Assembly: GCA_013812565.1 (NCBI GenBank)
Contig: JACCTF010000033.1
Location: 1 to 7,212, forward strand
Length of the DNA stretch: 7,212 bases
Direction of reading: 5' to 3'
Source: Pyrinomonadaceae bacterium
GTDB lineage: Bacteria; Acidobacteriota; Blastocatellia; Pyrinomonadales; Pyrinomonadaceae
Position numbers and translations under genes: made by a program. The notes under the pieces were generated by a model that saw only the letters and a list, made by a program, of their open reading frames with translations, did not search any database and had not been told where the DNA came from. This document shows positions 1 to 6,073 of this stretch, piece by piece (positions within the stretch are counted from its first letter, which is position 1; every line of letters starts with the position of its first letter).

Positions 1-443
1 CGCGGATGGCTCGTATCTTTAATACCTACGGCCCCAGGATGTTGGAACACGATGGACGCGTTGTGTCGAACTTTATTGTGCAGGCACTGCGCGGCGAGGA
101 GTTAACAATCTATGGCGCAGGCGAGCAGACGCGCTCGTTCTGTTTCGTGGATGATTTAGTGGACGGGTTAATGCGGTTGATGAATGCCGATAATCTGCAC
201 GATCCTGTGAACTTGGGTAATCCAAATGAGTTTACGATTCGCGAACTGGCCGAGGAGGTTTCGCGAATGTGCGGAAGCCAAACCGGCATCAAGTTTTGTC
301 CTCTGCCGCAAGATGACCCGCGACAACGCCAACCCGACATTACGCGGGCCCAGCAGTTGCTCGGTTGGCAGCCCACTATCCCGCTTCAAGAAGGCTTGAA
401 GCGAACAGTTGCATACTTTGCTGAACGTATTAAACGAGCGTGA
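1..443 (+). CDS. UDP-glucuronate decarboxylase-like SDR epimerase, C-terminal part (5' truncated)
   Basis: This is the C-terminal portion of an extended short-chain dehydrogenase/reductase acting on a nucleotide sugar. The reading frame is open to the left edge, so the ATG at 6 is internal: the residues there ([11 protein letters not shown]) form the conserved strand and loop that normally lie well after the Rossmann fold and the YxxxK catalytic pair, both outside the window. Also visible are the substrate-binding stretch around [12 protein letters not shown], the [18 protein letters not shown] motif, NLGNP, and the closing DITRA-xx-LGWQP-x-PLxEGL segment. This combination is most like UDP-xylose synthase, which oxidises and decarboxylates UDP-glucuronate to UDP-xylose with bound NAD in the cytoplasm. 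A UDP-glucose/GDP-sugar epimerase or dehydratase of the same family cannot be fully excluded without the N-terminal half. The stop is TGA at 441-443. The acyl-CoA synthetase follows after 50 bases on the same strand with no obvious terminator, so the two may be co-transcribed. Confidence 0.9.
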   Translation, partial: RMARIFNTYGPRMLEHDGRVVSNFIVQALRGEELTIYGAGEQTRSFCFVDDLVDGLMRLMNADNLHDPVNLGNPNEFTIRELAEEVSRMCGSQTGIKFCPLPQDDPRQRQPDITRAQQLLGWQPTIPLQEGLKRTVAYFAERIKRA

Positions 444-493
444 ACAGAATTGAAGTAAAAGCACGTTAGGTTTTAAGTGTCGATGGATTGCAT

Positions 494-2326
494 ATGTTTC
501 GAGCCTCACGCACACCACCCACTACGTTGCCGGAGCTATGCTGTGCAGCTCTCGGCAAACACGCGAAAGCGGACGCGCTTAATCACAAGCGTGGAGGCGT
601 GTGGCTGCATCTCTCGGCTGATATTTTCATGCAGCGCGTGCGTCATGTCGCTTTGGGACTTGCCGACTTGGGCGTCGAAAAAGGCGACCGCATAGCGCTG
701 CTCTCAGAGAATCGACCCGAATGGTCAATCGTTGATTTAGCAATCCTCAGCCTTGGGGCGGTCAACGTTCCCATCTATACAACGCAAGCCGTCGAGCAGG
801 TGCGTTTCATTCTTGAAGATTCAGGAGCGCGTTTGATCTTCGTTTCGGGGCGAAAAGTCTATCGCCATGCGCGAAACGGGATCGAGACTGCACCCCAACT
901 CACAAACATTATCTTCTTCGACGAAGAAGCAGCGGAAGGTGTTCATCAAGCGATGACGCTGCAAGCTCTCGAACGGCGCGGCGCCGAGCGCGAGCGATGT
1001 GGAATGGAAGATTACAAACGCTTGGTGAGCACGGTGCGTGAAGATGATTTGGCGACAATCATTTACACCTCCGGCACGACGGGTGAACCGAAGGGCGTGA
1101 TGCTGACACACGGCAACTTCGTCTCCAATGTTATTGCCATCTCAGATTCGCTTCCCATTTCATCCACGGACGTTGCGTTGTCGGTTCTGCCGCTCTCACA
1201 CATCTTCGAGCGGACGGTCTTCTATGTGTTTTGTTGGCGAGGCGTCTCCGTTTACTACGCGGCGTCCTTTGATCAGGTGGGGGAACACCTCAGGGAAGTT
1301 CGGCCGACAATTATGACAGCGGTGCCACGTCTTTTTGAAAAAGTTTATCACCGCATCGTTAAGCAGGGAACATCGGCAAGCGGCTTGAAACGAAGAGTGT
1401 TCTTGCGCGCTATGGATGTGGGAGGACGTTATACTGAACTGCAAAACAATCGTAGGTTTATTCCGCCGCTCCTTAGAATTCAATACCGAATCGCCGACCG
1501 GATGGTCTTCGCGAAGTGGCGCGCCGGCGTCGGCGGGCGTCTACGTTATTTCGTCTCAGGCGGCGCGCCGCTGTCCCCCGCGCTCTCTTACGCTTTTCTC
1601 GCCGCGGGAATTCCTATTTTGCAAGGGTATGGCATGACCGAGACGTGCATCGTGTCGGCTAACCGGCCGAAGGACAACTGTATCGGTTCAGTCGGATTGC
1701 CGTTCCCCGGCGTCGAGGTGACGCTTGCTCCCGATGGCGAGATTCTCGTGCGGGGTCCCGGCGTGATGCGTGGCTACTACAAAAGAGATGAAGATACGCG
1801 CGCGAGTTTCACCGATGACGGTTGGCTCCGCACCGGCGATGTCGGGCACTTAGACCGGCGCGGACATCTCTACATCACAGACCGGAAAAAAGAGCTCTTC
1901 AAGTTGTCCAACGGGAAATACGTCGCGCCGCAGATCATCGAAAGTTTAATCAAACAAAGCGGCTTGGTTAATCAAGTGGTCGTGGTCGGCGCTGGCCGCA
2001 AACACCCGGCGGCACTCGTCGTGCCCGATTGGGAAGGGCTTGCCGATGCCATGTCGAAGACCCGCTCGGCCGCGCTGCCCGCAAATCGCGCGGCATGGAG
2101 CCGCGACCCTTTAGCTATTAAGATTGTGCAAGGTGAGGTGGCTGCGCTGACGGCGAAACTGGCTGATTACGAGCGCGTGCGGCGCGTTGCGTTGCTGCCC
2201 GAGGAGTTGTCTATCGACAGCGGAGAGTTAACACCAACGCTGAAAGTGAAGCGGCGGATTGTAGATGAAAGGTACGGAGCACTGATAGATGAGCTGTATG
2301 CCGGTGTGACTGCCACACAAGATTGA
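494..2326 (+). CDS. Long-chain acyl-CoA synthetase (AMP-forming, FAA1/FadD15-like)
   Basis: This complete 610-residue enzyme would activate a long-chain fatty acid with ATP to an acyl-adenylate and then to acyl-CoA. All core motifs of the ANL superfamily are present: P-loop-like YTSGTTGEPKG from residue 191, GYGMTET near 378, GWLRTGD near 443, and DRKKELFKLSNGKYVAP near 463. A C-terminal TPTLKVKR segment carries the expected catalytic lysine at 584 or 586. The N-terminal GDRIALLSENRPEW and the TAVPRLFEKVYHRI segment are typical of the long-chain (COG1022) branch rather than of acetyl-CoA or peptide-synthetase adenylation domains. I chose ATG at 494, with a weak GATGGA six bases upstream; an in-frame TTG at 488 would add only two residues. 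Length is normal for the family. It lies 50 bases after the sugar-nucleotide gene and converges on the glycosyltransferase gene. Its role in a polysaccharide neighbourhood (housekeeping lipid metabolism versus an acyl donor for envelope lipids) is not decided by the sequence. Confidence 0.93.
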   Translation: MFRASRTPPTTLPELCCAALGKHAKADALNHKRGGVWLHLSADIFMQRVRHVALGLADLGVEKGDRIALLSENRPEWSIVDLAILSLGAVNVPIYTTQAVEQVRFILEDSGARLIFVSGRKVYRHARNGIETAPQLTNIIFFDEEAAEGVHQAMTLQALERRGAERERCGMEDYKRLVSTVREDDLATIIYTSGTTGEPKGVMLTHGNFVSNVIAISDSLPISSTDVALSVLPLSHIFERTVFYVFCWRGVSVYYAASFDQVGEHLREVRPTIMTAVPRLFEKVYHRIVKQGTSASGLKRRVFLRAMDVGGRYTELQNNRRFIPPLLRIQYRIADRMVFAKWRAGVGGRLRYFVSGGAPLSPALSYAFLAAGIPILQGYGMTETCIVSANRPKDNCIGSVGLPFPGVEVTLAPDGEILVRGPGVMRGYYKRDEDTRASFTDDGWLRTGDVGHLDRRGHLYITDRKKELFKLSNGKYVAPQIIESLIKQSGLVNQVVVVGAGRKHPAALVVPDWEGLADAMSKTRSAALPANRAAWSRDPLAIKIVQGEVAALTAKLADYERVRRVALLPEELSIDSGELTPTLKVKRRIVDERYGALIDELYAGVTATQD

Positions 2327-2366
2327 CGTAGGTGGGAGCAGCATTCACCCGACCAACATTAACAGC

Positions 2367-2403
2367 ATCATCCGATTGTCTTCTTCCCAATGCTATCGGT
2401 GAT
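2367..2403. terminator. Weak imperfect stem-loop between convergent genes
   Basis: ATCA-T-CCGAT at 2367-2376 pairs with ATCGGTGAT at 2395-2403 with a single bulged T, giving nine base pairs around an 18-base loop. It lies in the 150-base spacer between the ends of the acyl-CoA synthetase (+) and glycosyltransferase (-) genes, where a bidirectional terminator would be expected. There is no T-run on either side and the stem is not GC-rich, so this may be chance. Confidence 0.2.
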
Positions 2404-2419
2404 CGAACATAAGCCGCTT

Positions 2420-2449
2420 GTAACCGGATGACTCATTGAGTAACCGGAT
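2420..2449. repeat. 10-base direct repeat GTAACCGGAT with 20-base period
   Basis: GTAACCGGAT occurs at 2420-2429 and again at 2440-2449, exactly 20 bases apart, in the convergent intergenic spacer just beyond the glycosyltransferase stop. Two turns of the helix between copies is the spacing seen in some protein-binding sites, but the place (downstream of both genes) argues against a promoter operator. It could be a small duplication. Confidence 0.5.
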
Positions 2450-2476
2450 AGAGGCGAAGCATCATGCTGGCTTCTC

Positions 2477-3355
2477 TCATTCTGTGAAGACACCTTTTTG
2501 CCTCAACCGATTTTGCTCGAATGATGCTGGCGCAGTTAATTCCGGTGCGGGAGATTTGGTGTCAACACTATTATTAGTCAATATAGGATGCTTTAGGCTT
2601 CTATCAATAGGCTTCACTGGTTCGCGGAAAGATGCTTCGAGGCTGCATAGCAAGTTGAACTTAATGATGAACCACAAAGCTGCCAAACCGTCTTTGGCAC
2701 CGATCTTCTTACCTTCATCATACGTCCGCCCGTAGTAACTGATTGGCGTCTCGTAGATCGCACACTTCAGCTTCGCTACCTTCGCCGTCACCTCGATCTC
2801 AAAGCCAAAGCCGCGCGACGTGATGATCATGTTGCGGATGATCTCGCCGCGAAAAGCCTTGTAGCACGTCTCGACGTCCGTCATGTTGATGTTCGTTAAC
2901 AGGTTCGACAGAAACGTCAATCCCTTATTGGCAAGATAGTGGTAGAAGTAAAGCACGCGCGAGGCTTTGCGCACCAGAAACCGCGACCCATACACGACAT
3001 CGGCATAGCCATCAAGAATGGGTTGGATGACGCTGGAGATTTCGTCCGGATCGTACTCCAGATCAGCGTCCTGCACGATAACGATCTGGCCGCGAGTCAG
3101 CGCAAAGCCGGTCTTGAGGGCTTCGGTCTTGCCTGCATTCTGCTGGTGACGCTCGTAGCGCACCTGCGGGTGAAATTCAGCTAACTGGCGCGCGATATGT
3201 GGAGTGCGATCAGAGGAACAATCATCGACGATGATAATTTCGAGCAGGTGTGGTATGACCAGCACCCTCTGCACAATCGTTGCGAGCGTAGCTTCCTCGT
3301 TGTAAGCGGGTATAACGACCGAGAGGCAAGCACAGGTTTGGTTCTTATTTGTCAT
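2477..3355 (-). CDS. Family 2 glycosyltransferase, DPM1/polyprenyl-phosphate sugar transferase-like
   Basis: This 292-residue GT-A enzyme probably transfers a sugar from a nucleotide donor to a polyprenyl phosphate or similar lipid acceptor at the cytoplasmic membrane face. The N-terminus reads SVVIPAYNEE (12-21); then come the nucleotide-binding VDD (Asp44-Asp45), NAGKTEALKTG (73-83), and the metal-binding DAD at 96-98 within VQDADLEYDPDE. GSRF follows at 123-126, DVETCYKAFR at 160-169, RGFGFEIEVTAKVAK at 181-195, and the YYGRTYDEGKKIGAKDG segment at 207-223, all characteristic of the dolichol-phosphate-mannose-synthase-like branch. No strong transmembrane segment is present apart from a modestly hydrophobic ALWFIIKFNLL at 225-235, so it is likely peripheral. 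About 55 residues after that look disordered and are not part of the family core. The ATG at 3355-3353 has only a weak GTGAG upstream. A perfect TATAAT box lies about 35 bases upstream of the start, and the zinc-finger gene is 76 bases upstream on the same strand. Sugar specificity cannot be read from the sequence. Confidence 0.92.
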   Translation of the reverse strand: MTNKNQTCACLSVVIPAYNEEATLATIVQRVLVIPHLLEIIIVDDCSSDRTPHIARQLAEFHPQVRYERHQQNAGKTEALKTGFALTRGQIVIVQDADLEYDPDEISSVIQPILDGYADVVYGSRFLVRKASRVLYFYHYLANKGLTFLSNLLTNINMTDVETCYKAFRGEIIRNMIITSRGFGFEIEVTAKVAKLKCAIYETPISYYGRTYDEGKKIGAKDGLAALWFIIKFNLLCSLEASFREPVKPIDRSLKHPILTNNSVDTKSPAPELTAPASFEQNRLRQKGVFTE

Positions 3356-3389
3356 AGCTCACATTAACTTTGTCGCAGACATCCACCAA

Positions 3390-3395
3390 ATTATA
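3390..3395 (-). promoter_or_regulatory. Candidate -10 box (TATAAT) for the glycosyltransferase gene
   Basis: Read on the minus strand, positions 3395 down to 3390 spell TATAAT, a perfect match to the bacterial -10 consensus. The predicted start of transcription would give a leader of roughly 28 bases before the ATG at 3355. No convincing -35 element is found at 15 to 18 bases upstream (that stretch is GC-rich, around TCCCGCC), so it would need an activator or be weak. It would let the glycosyltransferase be expressed separately from the zinc-finger gene. Confidence 0.35.
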
Positions 3396-3431
3396 AAGGC
3401 TTGAAATATTTGGCGGGAGATATGTAAAAGC

Positions 3432-3770
3432 TTAAGCGTCTATTAGCGCCAGTTGCCCCCCGTCAATTGATGTATCTTTCTCATAGATTGCTATCCCTGT
3501 TCTCTGTCTGCCGCGAATACCGCTACCGAGTAACTCTTCAGCAAGAAGACGCAGATGATCAGGTATCTGCGTCTTCACATAAGCGACATCTGTCGGCGGG
3601 TGCCGCACAAGTAGTTGAAGTTCCGCGCCGCAGAAGTCGCACGCCGCAAGGTGCGCTGCTATCTGTTCGTGCTCTTCGGGCATGAGCTTGGTCTCGTGAC
3701 AAAGAAGCAGCGTCTCGGCAGGAGGACACGTTATCTGCTTACAGAATCGGGCTGTGTTCAAAGAACACAT
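3432..3770 (-). CDS. Small zinc-finger (anti-sigma-like, zf-HC2-type) protein
   Basis: This 112-residue soluble protein has a HxxxCxxC zinc-binding motif (His40, Cys44, Cys47 in the run HLAACDFC), preceded by Cys24-His25 in LLLCHETKLMPEEH, which may give the fourth ligand. That arrangement matches the putative zinc-finger domain found at the N-terminus of many zinc-binding anti-sigma factors. Unlike membrane anti-sigma factors it has no transmembrane segment; the remaining 60 or so residues are not recognised. I chose the ATG at 3770-3768 because a purine-rich tract (AGAGAGAAGAGAAA) lies directly upstream and a promoter-like pair ends just before it. The earlier in-frame TTG at 3803 would overlap that -10 box. 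It is upstream of and co-directional with the glycosyltransferase (76-base gap) and divergent from the sigma-like gene about 950 bases away. A role in binding that regulator is an inference; it could equally be a stand-alone zinc protein of unknown function. Confidence 0.75.
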   Translation of the reverse strand: MCSLNTARFCKQITCPPAETLLLCHETKLMPEEHEQIAAHLAACDFCGAELQLLVRHPPTDVAYVKTQIPDHLRLLAEELLGSGIRGRQRTGIAIYEKDTSIDGGQLALIDA

Positions 3771-3772
3771 AG

Positions 3773-3789
3773 TTTCTCTTCTCTCTTTT
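3773..3789 (-). promoter_or_regulatory. Purine-rich ribosome-binding region of the zinc-finger gene
   Basis: On the minus strand, 3789 down to 3773 is nearly pure A/G (AAAAGAGAGAAGAGAAA), ending two bases before the ATG at 3770. It has no exact AGGAGG but is the only plausible ribosome-binding stretch here, and it supports the ATG over the upstream TTG. Confidence 0.45.
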
Positions 3790-3795
3790 GAAGCG

Positions 3796-3823
3796 ATTAT
3801 CAAAGACGAACTTGGTTGACCAA
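3796..3823 (-). promoter_or_regulatory. Candidate sigma-70-like promoter of the zinc-finger gene
   Basis: On the minus strand TTGGTC (3823-3818) and GATAAT (3801-3796) are separated by 16 bases. The -10 box matches the consensus at five of six positions and the -35 at three of six, including the TTG. Transcription would begin near 3789, giving a leader of about 20 bases containing the purine-rich ribosome-binding tract. This is a pattern match only. Confidence 0.35.
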
Positions 3824-4147
3824 TGTGTTGAGGAATCGCTGCTCACGGAAGGCATAAAAACTTACCTGCCATTCAAACATATGAATGAAGCAACAAACAT
3901 CCACCTATGCTTGTGTCACATTGTAGTCATTGAGTAAAAAACATCAATCGCCGGAGGTTTCCAAAAGCATGAAGGTTTTAACCACAAAGTTTTGGTTTAG
4001 TCAATCGGTCAAAAGTCGGACCATCTTTGCTACCACAAATGTTTCGCGGGCAGTCGCTCTAAGAAAGTTCCCGCTTGTTTGACACTGCAAAAGCTTGCGC
4101 AAATATAGGTTGATCAAATCGGTCGATACTGCTACTATGCCTCGGTC

Positions 4148-4172
4148 ATCAAGGAGTACAAATCTCCTTGAT
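4148..4172 (+). repeat. Perfect 9-bp inverted repeat enclosing an AAGGAG sequence
   Basis: ATCAAGGAG (4148-4156) is followed by a 7-base loop TACAAAT and its exact reverse complement CTCCTTGAT (4164-4172). Two more GC pairs (GG 4144-4145 with CC 4173-4174) could form across a 2-base bulge. There is no T-run on either side, so it does not look like an intrinsic terminator. The left arm holds AAGGAG, a good Shine-Dalgarno match, and the right arm holds the complementary CTCCTT, so the RNA would mask its own ribosome-binding-like site. It could alternatively be a dyad DNA operator. The TTGACA at 4079 lies about 65 bases upstream. Confidence 0.6.
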
Positions 4173-4526
4173 CCTACAAATCGAACGGCCGCGACCAATC
4201 TCCCTTACGCGCCCGCTCATCACAAACCCTCAGCAAATCACACCCCTGAAGCCACCGCGCAACTGCCTTTTACTTCTCAATCTATCTCTTGTTCTGCCAT
4301 ACAGAACTCAAGATGTGCACGATATGGTGTGGCAGGATGTGTGCTCTCACGCTCAAAGTCCTCTGCAAAAGATATGCGCCTCACAAATAACCATGCATCA
4401 GCCTAAGCGACTTCTCAAACCGATGTGAGGCAGAAGCTCCAAACTTAATCTATAAACGATTAATCCTTCTATCATTGGAATTCTTGGGCGCTTGGCTTGT
4501 AGCTTGAGGAGTTAAACACAGGCCAA

Positions 4527-4579
4527 GATTCGTGCTCCCACCTTTGCCGCCGTCGGATTCCCGCGACGCTTCACGAATC
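4527..4579 (+). repeat. Nested inverted repeat upstream of the sigma-like gene
   Basis: GATTCGTG at 4527-4534 is matched by its exact reverse complement CACGAATC at 4572-4579. Inside the 37-base interior, CGTCG (4551-4555) and CGACG (4564-4568) form a second 5-bp stem with an 8-base loop. An RNA could fold into an outer stem with an apical hairpin; as DNA the arms are too far apart for an ordinary operator. It lies about 140 bases before the preferred ATG of the sigma-like gene. Confidence 0.4.
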
Positions 4580-4722
4580 AACAATTTTTGGCACGGTTCT
4601 TGACGACCTTCCATCGGTTAGTAACACCTATCACAGAAATGTTTCGTAAAACTGCAATCACAACCACGATCGACATAGCCGCCTTACCCGCTAATCACAC
4701 CGCCAATTTGAGAGACCAGACA

Positions 4723-5871
4723 ATGAGTGCTACCAAAGAACAAACGCGCTTGCCACAGCGCAGGAATAATAATCGTTATTCGAGGGGCGGCCGCTGGGTT
4801 GAAATCCTGCGCTGCTCCGATGTTCCACGACTGTGGACCGAGCTGCATCGCATCGTCTGCAGCCACTCGCTTGTCCGCGCTTCCCGCAGCGCAGGGCTGC
4901 TGGTTGAGGGGGCAGAGCGAGGAAGCGCCTACACTGACTTGACACAAGAGCTCTTCGTCACGTTACTCAGCAAAGAGCGTTTCCAGCACTATCTGGATGC
5001 CGAGATGACAGACGTCGAGATCGAGTGTGAGATCGCGCAGATTGAGTTGACTAACCTGTTAACGGCCGAGTTGCGCAAGCGTCACCCAGAATCATACCGG
5101 CTTGCGCGCCGCATATCCACTATCATCCAATCGACCGCGAAATTTCGTCGATACGATAATGTCGGTAACGAAGTCCATCGCCGTCTTGCCGAACGCCTTT
5201 ACGGCTTGAGCGCGTGGCCTGATAATAAGCCGCGCCGCGCCGCGCACGAGGTAGAGCAGCGTGTGCATATGATTCCTGTGCGCCAGCGTGACACACGCAT
5301 GGTTGGCTGCACCGGGGATTCGCAAATCATCATTAGCAATTCGGATTTGGAAGAGCTTATTGTCTCTGTACTCGAGGCAGCCGATGGCGTCGTTGATGTA
5401 CGAGCGCTACGCAGCCTCGTAATGTCGCGTCTGCCTGTCATGGACATCTATTTAGTCTCCCTTAGTAGAGGCGATGACGGCGACGAGAATGCAAAACCGT
5501 TCGACCCGGTTGATGCCGGCGATAATCCGGAACAGAATTTGCTACGACGCGAATCGGAGAATGAAGCTGTCGGTTGTGTAGATCAGTTCTTACAGAGTTT
5601 GCAAGAGGCAGTGCGCGGCAAGGCTAAACAGTACGAGCGCCTACTCGGTGTGCTGTGGCATTGTTACTTGGGCGCGGACCAAATTACGCAGTTGGAGGCT
5701 GCCGCATTACTCGGCGTTTCAGATTCTCTGGTTTCTGATTACCGTCGGCGCATCGAACAGCAACTGCGTGCGCTTCCTTTCTCCAAAGTCGAGGAAGCAC
5801 GCCGCTTCGAGAGTGCCTTACGCGAGCGCGTGCACGGGATTATCGTGGCTGAAGAGAATGTTGCTGTCTAG
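4723..5871 (+). CDS. Sigma-70-like transcription regulator, atypical
   Basis: This 382-residue soluble protein looks like a divergent RNA polymerase sigma factor. The N-terminal helical part (about 25-130) contains YTDLTQELFVTLLSKERF (70-87), which resembles the sigma region 2 helix DxxQexf found in ECF-type factors. The middle is not recognised, but an acidic linker (RGDDGDENAKPFDP, about 249-262, then NPEQNLLRRE from 268) resembles the stretch before sigma region 4. Residues 319-350 (QITQLEAAALLGVSDSLVSDYRRRI) form a convincing helix-turn-helix like region 4. At 382 residues it is about twice the size of a usual ECF factor. I prefer ATG 4723, with GAGAG about ten bases upstream. The frame is open back to a TTG at 4588 with another ATG at 4639, but that extension is Thr/Ala-rich, lacks ribosome-binding sites and looks non-coding. 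It is divergent from the zinc-finger gene and precedes the ligase-family gene by 202 bases. A non-sigma HTH regulator is the alternative. Confidence 0.72.
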   Translation: MSATKEQTRLPQRRNNNRYSRGGRWVEILRCSDVPRLWTELHRIVCSHSLVRASRSAGLLVEGAERGSAYTDLTQELFVTLLSKERFQHYLDAEMTDVEIECEIAQIELTNLLTAELRKRHPESYRLARRISTIIQSTAKFRRYDNVGNEVHRRLAERLYGLSAWPDNKPRRAAHEVEQRVHMIPVRQRDTRMVGCTGDSQIIISNSDLEELIVSVLEAADGVVDVRALRSLVMSRLPVMDIYLVSLSRGDDGDENAKPFDPVDAGDNPEQNLLRRESENEAVGCVDQFLQSLQEAVRGKAKQYERLLGVLWHCYLGADQITQLEAAALLGVSDSLVSDYRRRIEQQLRALPFSKVEEARRFESALRERVHGIIVAEENVAV

Positions 5872-6073
5872 AAGCGGTACTCGGCTTTGGTCGCAGAATG
5901 CTACTAAACATAGTGAGCGGTTTGCCGATGTGCTAGTTTACATGAGATGAGTTTGAACAAAAGTGAGTAACCACCTTCCCTGAGCTTTCTCGTGTGGCGC
6001 GACGTTAACAGTTATTGGGATGGGCATGTGAGACAGCTTAATACCTAGGGTTCAGAACGTTGGAATAAAGTGA

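Larger units (their letters stand above)
3824..4722. other. Long apparently non-coding divergent region
   Basis: About 900 bases separate the zinc-finger gene from the best start of the sigma-like gene. Open frames here are short, overlap each other on both strands, use TTG-type starts or lack ribosome-binding sites, and give Ser/Thr/Pro/Arg-rich or otherwise unrecognisable translations, so I call no gene. Structure seen: TTGACA at 4079-4084 (perfect -35 sequence) with only a TATAGG at 4104-4109 as a poorly spaced -10; a perfect 9-base inverted repeat at 4148-4172; TATAAA at 4451-4456 without a -35; four CTTG tetramers at 4483, 4491, 4496 and 4503; GAGGAG at 4506-4511 with no start codon after it; and an 8-base inverted repeat at 4527-4579. 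The stretch could hold a long 5' leader, a small RNA or a decayed gene. Confidence 0.55.

Noticed and set aside
477..695. Plus-strand frame overlapping the start of the acyl-CoA synthetase
   Set aside because: It is an alternative frame over clearly coding sequence; the synthetase frame has full family similarity from its first residues.
2436..2735. Plus-strand frame antisense to the end of the glycosyltransferase gene
   Set aside because: It lies opposite a strongly supported gene and its translation has no recognisable feature.
3771..3803. Extension of the zinc-finger protein to an in-frame TTG at 3803
   Set aside because: The TTG overlaps the candidate -10 box, has no ribosome-binding sequence, and the added residues are translated from the purine-rich tract that itself serves the ATG at 3770.
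3961..3995. CCAAAA ... TTTTGG inverted repeat
   Set aside because: Only six AT-rich base pairs with a 23-base loop; expected by chance in this composition.
4001..4198. Minus-strand 65-codon frame in the long gap
   Set aside because: It starts with TTG, its AAGGGAG is too close to the start for normal spacing, and the peptide is not recognised. The translation looks somewhat protein-like, so it is the least implausible of the small frames here.
4095..4428. Two overlapping plus-strand frames (4095-4406 and 4168-4428)
   Set aside because: They overlap each other in different frames, have biased Ser/Thr/Pro/Arg compositions, no recognisable motif and non-standard or unsupported starts.
4588..4722. 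Longer form of the sigma-like protein from TTG 4588 or ATG 4639
   Set aside because: Neither start has a ribosome-binding site, and the added residues are Thr/Ala-rich with no resemblance to the rest of the protein. The frame is open there, so it is not strictly excluded.
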